A DNA stretch of 64,000 nucleotides from Cymodocea nodosa (GCA_036874045.1 CM072344.1:8962501-9026500); one strand, 5' to 3'; shown: positions 35,751-46,949, counted from the first letter of the stretch. The notes: generated from the letters alone by a model not told the origin. Translations and numbers: made by a program.

Positions 35751-37619
35751 ATGTTTTATTTTATAATTGAGAATATGGCATATACTTATGCTCAAAGATT
35801 TCTGAAACCTGTAGTTAGCATATGTGAATTCTGCAATTTGGAAGGTCACGACATCTCTGATTGTTTGAAATTGAGGCGATTGCAGATGGTTAGATCAGAT
35901 GAACAACAACTGAATTATATTCAATGTAATAGAGCTAAGTATGAGAATCCTATAGTTTACCCAACTAATGGTCAGTTTAGAATGTGTAATATGTTGAAAG
36001 ACAAGGAAGTTTGGGATAGGTATGACAGACTGGAGCGTAGCTTAGACCAAAACATGGACAAACTGGAACAATACATGTGTTAGCAACAAGAAGTCAACCA
36101 ATTAAACTATAGGAAAGAATATACAGAACCTAAAATTGATATCATATACGAAACTGAAAAAACCATAATGAAAATTGATCAAAAATTGAATGCAATGAGA
36201 TTAGATGACTTGGAAAGAAAACTAAAAGCATTGGATGAATTTACAATGAAATTACAAGTTATGCAATAGGAAAACACAAATGAAAAATTTAATGTTACAG
36301 ATTTACATAATTTGCAAGATATACAAACAAAAGAAAATACCAATGCAATAGAATTTAAAGAATGTAAGTTAAAACTAAAAACAATTGAAGATCAAAATTA
36401 TGAAAATGAAATACAAGAACATAATGAAAGTAATGAAAATTTGGAAGATGTATGTATAACATTAAGATTTGGAACTGATATACCACCAAGAATTCAAAAA
36501 GAAAGTAATATGAAGGTGGATAAGAACAATATTCAAAAGAATAATGAAAATGTAATATCTAAAAATTTAGAAATCAATGAAGAAAAAACTAAATCTGAAA
36601 ATGAGACTAAAAATGATCAACCAAATGAAATGAAAGATAAAGAATCTTGTAAATCACAATCATTAGCACCCTATCCTAAAATATTACAACAAACATTTCC
36701 TGAAAAACAAGAAAAAATTAGAGAAATTTTTGAAAAAGTACAAGTTAACATTCCTTTGTTAGACTTATTACAGAAAATGCCACATTGTGCTAAATTTCTT
36801 AAGGATTGGTGTACTAAGAAAAGAGAGCGAAAAGTTTTAAGGAAAGTCTTTTTAGCTGAGTAAAGTAGTTCCCTATTTCTATCACATATTCCTAAAAAGT
36901 TATCTGATCTTGGAATCCCTATTATATCATGCACCATAGGAAATATCATTCTAAAAAGAACCTTAATAGACCTAGGTGCAGGTATAAATGTTATGCCGAG
37001 TGATATATTTGCATCCTTAGGATTAGAAGGCTTAATCCCTAGTAGGACTGTTATTCAATTAGCTGATAGAAGTATAAGATACCTTAGAGGGAAAATAGAG
37101 GATGTCTTAATTAAAATCAAAAACTTCATATATCCTATTGATATTGTGATTTTAGATTCCCAACAAATTAAGCATCAAAATCATGATACATCTTTAATTT
37201 TGGGAAGACCATTCTTAGCAACATCAAGGGCTATTATAAATTGTAAAACTAGAGTGATGAAGTTAGCATATGGTAATGAGGATACTCAATTAAACATTTT
37301 CAAACCAGAAAAGTTTGAGGAGTTAGAAATGTCCTTACATACTATAGAGTTTTTAAAGGATGAAGGAGATATGCTAGATGATGTGATTCAAGAAGAATTA
37401 AATAGGCAACGAAATTCTAAAACTTTAGAAGTAAGTGAAAGCATAAATGTAGAAGGAGATCAAGAAGAGATTTATATAGAAGATGAAATTGTTCAATTAG
37501 GAGCTCTAGCTTCTGATGGTCAACATTTAGATTTAAAACCTTTACCTCTTAAATTAACCTATATATTTCTGAAAGAAAAACAAATATATCCAATCATTAT
37601 TGCTTCAGAATTAAAATAG
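35751..37619 (+). pseudogene. gag-pol: A4 zinc knuckle, linker and aspartic protease
   Basis: The first ORF after the primer site. It begins not with capsid but almost at once with a CX2CX4HX4C zinc knuckle at 35823-35864 (CEFCNLEGHDISDC). A long Lys/Glu/Asn-rich linker follows, then the usual Athila pre-protease region (QVNIPLLDLLQKMPH). The protease keeps its active site DLGA at 36969-36980 and the downstream LGRPFLAT. One frame runs throughout, broken by stops at about 36081, 36270 and 36861 and ending at 37617. In A5 the first two positions are Gln codons, so CAG to TAG. An alternative start is the ATG at 35775 (MAYTYAQRF). The absence of a capsid domain here is shared with A5. Confidence 0.88.
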
Positions 37620-39128
37620 GATCAAATTTCTAAATTAAAAGAAGTAGTAAAAACTTATAAAGAGGCTATAGGATAGACTATGACTGATATAAAAGGGTTA
37701 AGTGTAACTTTATGCTATCACCACATATATTTAGAAAAGGAATGCTAAACTAGTTAGAATTCCTAAGAGGAGATTAAATCCAAACCTTAAAGAAGTAGTT
37801 AGGAAGGAAATAATGAAATGGTTAGATAATGACATAATTTATTCAATTTTTGATAGCTCATGGGTTAATCCAATCTATGTAGTTCCTAAGAAATCAGGAT
37901 TAACAATTATTAGGAATGAAGGTTTGGACTTGATACCTACTAGAATTCAATCAGGTAGGAAAGTATGTATAGACTATAGAAAGCTGAATGCTGTGACTAG
38001 GAAATATCATTTTCCCTTACCTTTATAGATCAAATGCTAGAGACATTAGCAGGGCAAAAATATTTTTGTTTCCTTGACAGGTATTCAGGATATAACCAAG
38101 TTCCAATAGCATTAGAGGATCAAGAGAAAACAACTTTCACTTGTCCTAATGGAACTTATGCTTTTAAGAGAATGTCATTCGGATTATGCAATGTACTAAC
38201 CACCTTTCAAAGGTGTATGTAGGGCATATTCACTAGAATGACTAAAGATTTTTTAGAAATATTTATGGATGATTTTACTGTGTATGGAACTTCATATGAA
38301 GTGTGCTTAAACAATTTAGACCAAGTATTAAAATGTTGTGTGGAAAAAAGTCTAGTTCTAAATTGGGAAAAATGTCACTTCATGGTTAAACAAAGAATAG
38401 TCTTGGGACATGTTGTTTCAAAGAAAGGGTTGGAAGTAGATAAAGCTAAAATAGAAGTAATTTCTAATCTACTAGAACCTAAATCAGTAAAAGATATTAG
38501 ATCATTTCTAGGACATGCAGGATTTTATAGAAGATTTATTAAAGATTTTAGCAAAATAGCTAGACCTTTAACTAATCTATTAAAAGATGTCCCATTTAAC
38601 TTTGATAAAAATTACAAAGAAGCATTTTTCAAGCTTAAAACTAGCTTAATTTCAACTCCTATAATACAAACACCTGATTGGAGCCATCCATTTGAATTAA
38701 TGTGCAATGCATCTAATTTTACTGTAGGAGCAGTGTTGGGATAGAAGATAGGAAAATCTACTAGAGTGATTCATTATGCAAGCAAAACTTTAAATGATGC
38801 TCAAGTTAACTATACAACTATTGAAAAAGAGTTGTTAGCTGTTGTGTTTGCCTTAGAAAAGTTTAGATCATATCTGATTGGAGCTAAAGTGATAGTATAC
38901 ACGGATCATTCAACTTTAAAACATCTAATAGCAAAGAAAGAGACTAAACCTAGATTGATCCGATGGATATTATTATTACAAGAATTTGATCTAGAAATTA
39001 AAGATAAAAAAGGTTGTGAGAATGTAGTAGCAGATCATTTATCAAGATTACAAATAGAAAAATCAAATATTGAAATTAAGGATAATTTTCCTAATGAACA
39101 ATTAATGACCATGAAAACAATGCCTTGA
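37620..39128 (+). pseudogene. pol: A4 reverse transcriptase and RNase H
   Basis: Continues the polyprotein. RT entry is near 37620, with a frameshift near 37735 and a one-base loss near 38025. From 38034 a single frame runs through the palm. It includes FLDRYSGYNQ, RMSFGLCN, the intact active site FMDD at 38262-38273 and the thumb [13 protein letters not shown]. RNase H follows: the first acidic site reads CNAS instead of CDAS, while EKELLAVV and YTDHS are kept. A stop at about 38742 is Gln in A2. The chain leads without a break in frame into integrase. Confidence 0.9.
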
Positions 39129-39169
39129 TATGTAGACATAGTTAATTAGTTAGTTATTGGTTTAACACC

Positions 39170-40427
39170 TAAGGATTGGAATAGACAAGATAAAAAATTG
39201 TTCTTTTCAAGAGTAAAATATTATTATTGGGAAGGCTCATACTTATTTAAGAAATGTCCTAATCTGGTTTTAAGGAGGTGTGTTCCAGAAACTGAATATC
39301 AGAGCATATTGTCTTTCTACCATGACCAAGCATGTGGAGGGCATTTTGGTTTAGGGAAAACTACTGCCAAAATTCTTCATTGTGGAATTTATTGGCCAAC
39401 ACTATTTAAAAATGCTTATAAATACTGTTTAAGTTGTTTAAGATGTCAATAAATAGGAAGAATATCAAAGAGGAATATGATGCCTCTGAATAATACTGTT
39501 GAGGTTGAAATCTTTGATGTGTGGGGAATAGATTTTATGGGTCTATTTCCTATGTCTAATCAATTTAATTATATATTGTTGGGTGTGGATTATGTATCTA
39601 AATGGATAGATGTTATTCCTACAAAAACTAATGACAACAAAGTGGTAACACAGTTTATAAGAACTAATATAATTGCTAGATTTGGAATACCTAAAGCTAT
39701 TATCAGTGATAGAGGAACTCATTTCTGTAATAGAAGTTTTGAAGCCTTAATGAAGAAATATGAAGTAAATCCCAAAATTGCAACATCATATCATCTGCAA
39801 ACAAGTGGACAAGTAGAAAGTTTAAACAAACAAATTAAGTTAATCATAGAAAAAGTAGTAAATCCTACTAGAAAAGATTGGGCTAATAGATTAATAGATG
39901 CACTTTGGGCTTATAGAACTGCTTATAAGACAAGCTTAGGTATGTCACCTTTTAGGCTAGTATATGGAAAAAGTTGTCATTTACTAACTAAAATTGAACA
40001 TAAAGCTTATTGGGCATTAAAAACTCTGAATACTAATTTAAATCAAGCTATTGAAAATAGGAAAATGCAATTGATTGAGTTAGAAGAATTTAGGAATGAA
40101 GCTTATTCGAAAATTGTAAGAGAAAAAGAGAAAATGATGTTCTAGCATGACAAAAAAATTATTCCAAAAACTTTTGAAATAGGACAAGAAGTATATCTTT
40201 ACATGACTAGACTCCATAACCATCCAAGAAAATTAAAATCTAGATGGGCAGGACCTTATATAATTTGAAATATTTATTCCTATGGAGCTATTGAAATTGA
40301 AAATCCTAAAAATCAAAATATTTTTAAAGTAAATGGACAAAGACTTAGACCTATTCTGAAAATACAAAAAAGTTCTTTTGGACTTATAGAAGAAGTAAGG
40401 GTAGAGGACTACTTGAGCTTTACTTAG
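39170..40427 (+). pseudogene. pol: A4 integrase, Athila-type
   Basis: In the same frame as RT from 38034 to the stop at 40425-40427. The HHCC zinc region is complete (FYHDQACGGHF ... CLSCLRC). The core has WGIDFMG, ISDRGTHF and QVESLNK, which supply the D, D and E residues. The C-terminal region ends FKVNGQRLRPI ... VEDYLSFT. Stops at about 39450 (Gln), 40143 (Trp) and 40266 interrupt it. This is the best-kept integrase of the window but cannot be expressed as one protein. Confidence 0.92.
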
Positions 40428-40429
40428 TA

Positions 40430-41099
40430 AGAAATTATCTAAGTATGTATTAAAAAAAACCTTATTTAAACATAGTCATGGTTTAATCAAAAGAAATTAT
40501 TGGTTTTACCAAAACATATATAAAAAAACAAATAAATAAATTTGCGATTCAATAGATAGGATCCATTGGTTTGACTAAAACATAAAAACAAAAAAAATCT
40601 ATATATTATATTAAGTAAAAATGTTGATTTTACCAAAGCATAATATTGATTCAACCGATAGAAAAAAAGAGAGTATTTAATTTCAGTTCGACTGAGGAAT
40701 ATAATGGTTTGATCGAAATTCTAAAATGTTGGAAAATTAAAAGTCGGTTAGACTAGAAATTCTTCGGTCTAGATTGAAGTAAAAATTATTATTATAAGCA
40801 ATTTTATTAGTTATAACTTTACAAGAAGTCCGTTGAGTTACGCTTAACTCAACGAACTTACTCCGTTTAGTCTAGGATAACTTAACGAACTTACCCTATT
40901 GAGTTAATTGTAACTCCACGGAGAGGTAAGTGAGAGAGTGAGAGTTTGTGCGGGAAAATGACCTGATTACCCGCCTAAAACTTAGGGTTTATTTATACTA
41001 AAACTTAGCTTTTGGGACATTATTCGCAGATTCATTTAGAACTTAGAACAGTAGAGATCGGAGTGATTCCATTATGTTTTATCATACCACGAAGTCAAG
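40430..41099 (+). other. A4 spacer between integrase and ORF3
   Basis: Non-coding and matching 4701-5398. Degenerate GGTTTAAT/GATTTTACC units run to about 40790. Palindromes CGTTGAGTTA/TAACTCAACG are at 40825-40925. A leader ending at the ORF3 ATG follows. Confidence 0.65.
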
Positions 41100-43183
41100 A
41101 TGATGCCTGAGTTCTAGGAGGAAATTGACACTATGAGATTTCTTAGAAAATCAGAAGAATGGCATACGAGACAAAAGATGAAGAACACAACACAGGAAAA
41201 AGAACTCGAAAAGGTAGAATCTGACATTTTCTATTGGAGGAAAGTCTTAGTAGATTTAGATATTACCATACCTTAGATTGTAGAAACAAGGATTAAAGTA
41301 GCAACAGAAGTTGTTGTGAATCGAGAAGGGAAAATAAGACCAAACAATGAGGTTGCCTTAGAGTTAATCTGACGCAAGTCCAGATTATGGTTCGTATGAC
41401 ATATTGGTGGACATGCCCGGTGGGCAATTTGGGAGCAATAGAGGAAAGCAGTGGAAGAGCCTATAGCTACAAAGCCAGTTGCTGAAAAACTAGTTACTAA
41501 GGAACAACAGCTAGGACCATCCATTTCATTACTAAGGCTGATAGAAAGAGCAGCATTTTTGGGGCCATCAACGCTAGAGGAATGGAGAGAATTTGCGAAG
41601 CTTGTTAAAGTTGCCAAGAGCCAAGGAAATTCTAAGGATATGGCTGTGGCAAAAACGCATTTGCTATATGATGCACTCTGCAAGAAAAGGCCCACAGATA
41701 AGTTGAAGGCCTAGTATAAAATTAAAGTAGAGCAGCATAAGGAAGCAACTAGATCAATGGCTACAAGAGAAACTGAAGCTGGTTCTTCGAGACTAGTACT
41801 TATAGAAAAAGTAAAACAGGAAGAACTAGTACCTATGGCTCGAGGGCCTGTAGAGCCTATTTTTGTAGATTTAATCTCAAAGGAGGAAGAGGAAGACCAG
41901 GCACAACTATTTAGAAGAAGGAAAGGAAAAGAGATAGTGCTTGAAGCTCCTATAGAGATTAAAACTGAGCTGAAAATATCAAAAGAGTCTACAGAGCCCA
42001 TTTTTGTAGACTTGCTATTCAAATCTGAGGAAGAACAAGAGTAGTAGCAGCAAGAGCAAAGAGAAGAAGAAAAATAGGCTGAAATTAGTCTACAGCCTAT
42101 ACAAAGAGAAGAAACTGAAATTAGGGTAGAAGATGATTTACTTGTCACTCCATCCCAACCTGCCACAGAATCAGAAAGAATAATGACAATGCAGATTGGT
42201 AGTCAGGAGGGAGAAGAAAGAGAAGAAACTGAACAAGAAGCTGAACAAAAGCATATGGAACAAGAAGGAAATATCTCGATAGATTCCACTAAAGAGGGAG
42301 AGACTCTTCAGCAAATTTTTGAGAGGATTCAAGAAAGATGAGTGGAGAGTTCTACTAGCTCTCCACCATAGATAGAAGTAGAAATAAGAATGCAGGAATC
42401 TCCAGATCATTTCCAACAAATTCAAGTTCAGCATATTGAAGAAGAAATTCAAGAATAAACCCCTCTAGAGCAATAAATTCAAATTCCTGTCTCGGTTGAA
42501 GCAACAGTTCTGAATGAAGTACACTTTTGGAGTTAGGAAGCATACAATAAATATCAAGAAATTAGGGGTTATGATATTATATATAGTAGACTAGTAAACT
42601 AGGACAGTATGCAAGAAATTAAAGAATTATTCAAGTTTTAGGGTCTACTACAATTTATTTCTCAACAGAAAAGACATGCAGTATACGAAAATCTATTGCC
42701 CTACTTTTATGCAAACTTGGGAGAGGAGGAAAGAAAGTTAATTTCTAACGTGGAGCAAGCTGATGTACAGATAACACCAGAGCTTCTACACAACATTTTT
42801 GAATTGAAAAATGAAGGGATAGAAATTCTGGAGAACACAACTATAGTCGAGTGGACAGAACAAGAAATAAAGGACTATTTAGCTATCAAATTAATTGGCC
42901 TGTAGTTTTTATCTCCAAGTTGGGAGCAGCAAAGAAGAAATTATTTTATGGAGATCTGATTCCACTACTGATGGTGGACAATATTGACTTCACGAAATGG
43001 ACGTCCAAAAGGATAAGATCTAGGGCCATTTCAGTGAAGGAGTATAGAAATTATAATGCTACAGCTACTGAGGTATTTGGACATTCTAGAGACATTATAA
43101 GAGCTATTGAACGTATAAATCAATTAGAGCAACAACTAGAAAAGCTCCGGAAGGAAGTAGATGAACTTAAGAAAAAGGACTAA
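41100..43183 (+). pseudogene. A4 ORF3 (post-pol ORF)
   Basis: Collinear with A1 ORF3 from its ATG. The N-terminal part is basic. The centre is acidic and Gln-rich, with PIFVDL repeats at about 41855 and 42000. The C-terminal domain has KELFKF-GLL near 42630, NVEQADVQITPELLHNIF near 42740 and KKLFYGDLIPLLMV near 42930. About 180 bp in the middle of that domain, present in A1 and A2, are deleted between 42886 and 42892. The tail forms a Leu/Glu coiled coil (RINQLEQQLEKLRKEVDEL) ending with a TAA/TAG-free frame to 43183. I count 16 in-frame stops before the deletion: 11 TAG, 3 TGA and 2 TAA. Function unknown; the C-terminal domain also occurs in copia element C3. Confidence 0.78.
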
Positions 43184-44379
43184 ATGTATTGTTCATCTAC
43201 TTGTATTGAAAAAATATCTGACTGTATGTAAATGTAAACTATTCATATAAATGAATGTTTGAAGTTCAAATGTTTTTGAATTCATGTTTGAGAATGAATG
43301 ATATAATTGAGAACTATATTGAATATTATACAATTGTTTAAAGATGTGCAAGACTGTTTAAAAGTTTTACAATTTTATGAATGACATGATTAAATGCATG
43401 ATAATTAGTTAATGCTTGAATATATCTGCATGCTGAAAAGTAAAATGTAAATTCTACATAACAGGAAATGAACTATAAGTTAAATATGCATATAATGTTT
43501 AGATTTAAATGAGTTAAATTAGAACACTATATTAATGACATGTATTTAACTTTATTTAAGTTGACAAAATGCAGAGAAAAAATATATAGAAATTAATATG
43601 AGGAGTAAGTTTTAGAAAAATTTGCTAAGTGTTAACTCAACGAAGTAAGTTCGTTGAGTTAACCTTAACTCACGAGGTTAAGAATAAAATATAAGGTCAC
43701 TCCGTTGAGTTATTTGTAACTCAACGAAGTTAGTCCGTGGAGTTAGCAAATAGGCAACGAAGCTAGTCCGTTGAGTTAGTTGTAACTCAACGAGATTAGT
43801 TCATTGAGTTAGAAACAATAACCGAAGCTAGTCCATTGAGTTAGCTATAACTCAAAGAGGTTAGTTCATGGATTAAGCTGAATGGTTATTCTTTTAGCCA
43901 TGAACGAAACTTCGTGGGTTTAGCAATTACTGAAATTTAAAATTAGAAGTGGAACACATATCCATAAAAATAGGAGTCATACTGCACGTTACAAGACACG
44001 TTCTTGCAACGAGATTCATTTTCCTTGTGGATGTGCATTATAAATATAGAATAGAATGTTATTTACGAGTTACCAACACTTAAGGAAGGAAAGAAAATTC
44101 TTTGGAGAACTGGAAGGAGAAGCAGCTGATTCAACTTCATCTATCAACAACTATTTACTGAGAACAAAGCATTAGACTGGTATGTAATTAATCTTCTACT
44201 ATTTTACTTTATGTTAAGAGTTTATGAGCACATGGATTTGTTCTCCTAACACTAAATGATTAGTAAGAACACCTACATAGGATTATTCAACATAGAAGCA
44301 TACTGAAATATTTTCTGAATTAGACTTTAACGAAATCCTTAGGGGTGTAACTAACCTTTCTTTAAAAGAGAACGAAGAT
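43184..44379 (+). other. A4 spacer with palindromes, TATA box and splice donor
   Basis: Matches A1 7580-8790. The palindrome cluster lies at 43625-43880, where GTTGAGTTA and TAACTCAACG arms alternate and several are preceded by TAGTCC. The TATA box at 44039 and the donor ACTG/GTATGT at 44180 follow. The last 200 bp before the capsid ATG are AT-rich with a possible acceptor (CTGAATTAG) near 44325. Confidence 0.6.
44039..44046 (+). promoter_or_regulatory. Candidate internal promoter TATA box (A4)
   Basis: TATAAATA, identical to the box in A1 at 8438-8445, lies about 334 bases before the capsid ATG. The sequence between box and ATG is well conserved between A1 and A4. A subgenomic transcript for capsid and F-box is inferred, not shown. 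Confidence 0.45.
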
Positions 44380-45570
44380 ATGGCTGCTCTAGTAGAAAAG
44401 CCATTAGGGGAAATTCTGTATCCTGAATTAGTTGATGAACCTTCATGTATTCGATTTCCAAACTTTGAGGGAGATAGGTTTGAATTGAAATCTAATTATA
44501 TTAATCAATTGGCACACTTTCATGGATTAGAAAGAGAAGATGCTTATTATTTCCTTAGAGAATTTAACGAAGTTTGTCAAATGATGAAAATACCGAACAT
44601 GAGTATTGATGCTATTAAACTTAGATATATCCCTTTTGCTTTAAAAGACAACAAAGAGATGGTTATATACTCTGTCGCCTGATTCAATTTCTGCATGGAC
44701 TGAATTTTGCTCTGTTTTTCTGGAAAAATATTATCCAACACATCAAACATTTTAAAAGAAAAAAGAAATACTAATGTGTAGTCAAAAATAGAGAGAATCA
44801 TTCTGGAAATATCTTGAAAGATTTAAAGATTTAGTGACTCAATCTTCACATCATGCAATGAGTAAAACACAATTAATAGGTATAATTTATGAAGGCATAG
44901 ATTTTTCAACGAAATCTTTATTAGAATCTACTTGTTAGAATAGATTTTTAAAACTATGTAGTGAAGAAGCATGGGCATATTTAGAAAACTTTGCAAAAAG
45001 AACTACACAGTAGGAAAACTCAACTAAAGCTATTACAGATAAAAGAATATTGCCAAGGGGAATGCATGAAATAGATTCAAGCACTATGCTTGAAGTTAAA
45101 TTAACTAAATTAACAAAGAAAATAGAAGAGTTAACATTAAATCAAAAGCTAGTAGAAAAGAATGCAAACATTAATGATTTAGAAATTATTTATGCTAAAA
45201 ACCAAAAAGAAAACTTTGGAAATTCTTATAATCCTAATTAGAGAAATCACCCGAACCAAACTTAGAGAAATAACAATTTCCAGGGAAGAGAAAATATAAA
45301 TGATAAAAATATAAGTTATGAAGCATTAATTGAACAAGGATCTAGAATAAAGAAGTTAGAAAAGATAATTCAATAATTAAACAATCATCTAGATCTTGTA
45401 TTTGGAAATACTACCATTCAAAATCAAAATATGAATAGAAATATGCCCCCTAGATAGAAGGAATCAATAGAAGTTAGACCTACTAGAGGATTGTCAATGT
45501 AAGTAGTACATAACCCTGTCAACAGAACTGTTAATGAAATTGATACCTCCTATGGGAGGGAAGCTGAATG
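44380..45570 (+). pseudogene. gag: A4 capsid (gag) gene, located 3' of ORF3
   Basis: Capsid protein of Athila type, which would form the particle shell. The ATG at 44380 opens MAALVEKPLGEILYPE. The capsid core then follows: FEGDRFELKSNYINQL, HFHGLEREDAYYFLREF and RYIPFALKD. After a frameshift near 44672 come SPDSISAWTEF, FLEKYYPTHQ, ERFKDLVTQSSHH, GIIYEGIDF and AYLENFAK. The C-terminal part has a coiled coil (LTKLTKKIEELTLNQKL) and an NPN-RNHPNQT-RNNN stretch typical of Athila gag. It ends TSYGREAE with a TGA conserved in A3. It contains no zinc knuckle; that is encoded separately at 35823. Stops at about 44752, 44788, 44937, 45012, 45239 and later make it non-functional. Confidence 0.85.
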
Positions 45571-45627
45571 AAGCAATATAACTAAAGCAATTATGTATAA
45601 TATAGAAAAATATAAAAAGAAAAAAAT

Positions 45628-45772
45628 GTAAGTTTAATTATAGTTAGTAGTATCGTAGAGTTATTACTTAACTCAACAAACTTAGTCTGTTGAGTTATGA
45701 CCTAACTCCACGAGGGTATGTAAGTAGCTATGTTGATTTTATCTCTGTTAAATTTTTGTTTATGTTGTACAG
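45628..45772 (+). other. Candidate intron between gag and F-box gene (A4)
   Basis: GTAAGTTT at 45628, acceptor TGTTGTACAG ending at 45772, 145 bp. It has the same ends and the same length as in A3. A palindrome on TCTGTTGAGTTA lies in its middle. The F-box ATG follows 11 bases downstream. Confidence 0.55.
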
Positions 45773-45783
45773 AATCACAACAG

Positions 45784-46319
45784 ATGGAATTGATGAAATT
45801 ACCACTGGATGCACTGAGGGAAGTACTGAATAACTTATTAGCTAAAGATCTATGCAGATTGTGTTGTGTCAAAAGAAATTAAAGACTATGTTAGAGAAAA
45901 ATATTTTCATAGACTACAAGCTGTAAAAATGACGAAGATTAGAGATGAATTTTTGTAGAAGTCATTTAATCGTAGTTCAATCAGCTATGAGTATCTAAAT
46001 ATAGAAGAAACTGCTAGAATTCCACCCAATACATTAGAATGAATAGATCATATTATGGGGATAAATGAAGGATTAATTATTTACAAAACCAAACCAAGGT
46101 ATGTAATTTAGTTACTCGATATTTTGATTAGAAATCCTATCACTAGAGAAGAATGGAATATTGGAAGGACTAATATATTTGAAATACCAATTGAAAATTG
46201 TGGGTTAGCTTTAACATTTTCTGATAAAAATTTGACCATTCTTGAAAAATTATATTACTAGAGACCAACTAGAAATTGGGATAAGGAGTTATGATTAAGT
46301 GTGTATAATTTTCTGAATA
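45784..46319 (+). pseudogene. F-box protein gene captured in element A4, truncated
   Basis: Second copy of the F-box gene. The ATG at 45784 starts MELMKLPLDALREVL and continues through KDLCRLCCV. There a single lost base shifts the frame relative to A3 near 45865. Further homology runs to the position of A3's SVYNFLN stretch (about 31560), so about the first 180 of 360 codons were present. At 46319 the sequence breaks into minus-strand integrase of A5. Stops are frequent. Position after gag and intron is the same as in A3, which shows that the gene was carried by the family and not by one copy. Confidence 0.78.
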
Positions 46320-46920
46320 AATGAGGATTTACTCCATATTTCTTCATTAAGGCTTCAAAACTTCTATTGCAGAAATGAGTTCCTCTATCACTAATAATAG
46401 CTTTAGGTATTCCAAACCTAGCAATTATATTAGTTCTTATAAAATGCATTACCACTTTGTTGTCATTAGTTTTTGTAGGAATAGCTTCTATCCATTTAGA
46501 TACATAATCCACCCTCAACAATATATAATTAAATTGATTAGACATAGGAAATGAACTTATAAAATCTATTCTCCACATATCAAAGAGTTCAACCTCAACT
46601 ATAGAGTTTAGAGGTATCATATTCCTCTTTGATATTCTTCCTATTTGTTGACATCTTAAACAACTTAAGCAGTATTTATGAGCATCTTAGAATAGTGTTG
46701 ACTAATAAAATCCACATTGCAGAATTTTGGTAGCAGTTTTCCTTGAACCAAAATGCCCTCCATATGCTTGGTCATGATAGAAAGACAATATGCTTTGATA
46801 CTCAGTTTCTGGAACACACCTCCTTAAAACCAGATCAGGACATTTCTTAAATAAGTATGGGTCTTCCCAATAGTAATATTTTACTCTTGAAAAGAACAAT
46901 TTCTTATCCTGTCTATTCCA
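46320..46920 (-). pseudogene. pol: A5 integrase, truncated
   Basis: The minus strand reads LFFSRVKYYYWEDPY near 46899, then the zinc-binding region (FYHDQAYGGHF, CLSCLRCQ) and the core with IDFISSFP (first Asp) and ISDRGTHF (second Asp). It stops after KKYGVNP at 46325, before the catalytic Glu, where it is fused tail-to-tail with the A4 F-box gene. One TAA or TAG follows GFY near 46702. Confidence 0.9.
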
Positions 46921-46949
46921 ATCCTTAGGTGTTAAGTTAGTAACTAAAT

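Noticed and set aside
35751-40427. An integrated plant pararetrovirus (caulimovirus-like) as source of RT
   Set aside because: Integrase, LTRs, the tRNA-Asp primer site and the domain order identify a Ty3/gypsy retrotransposon.
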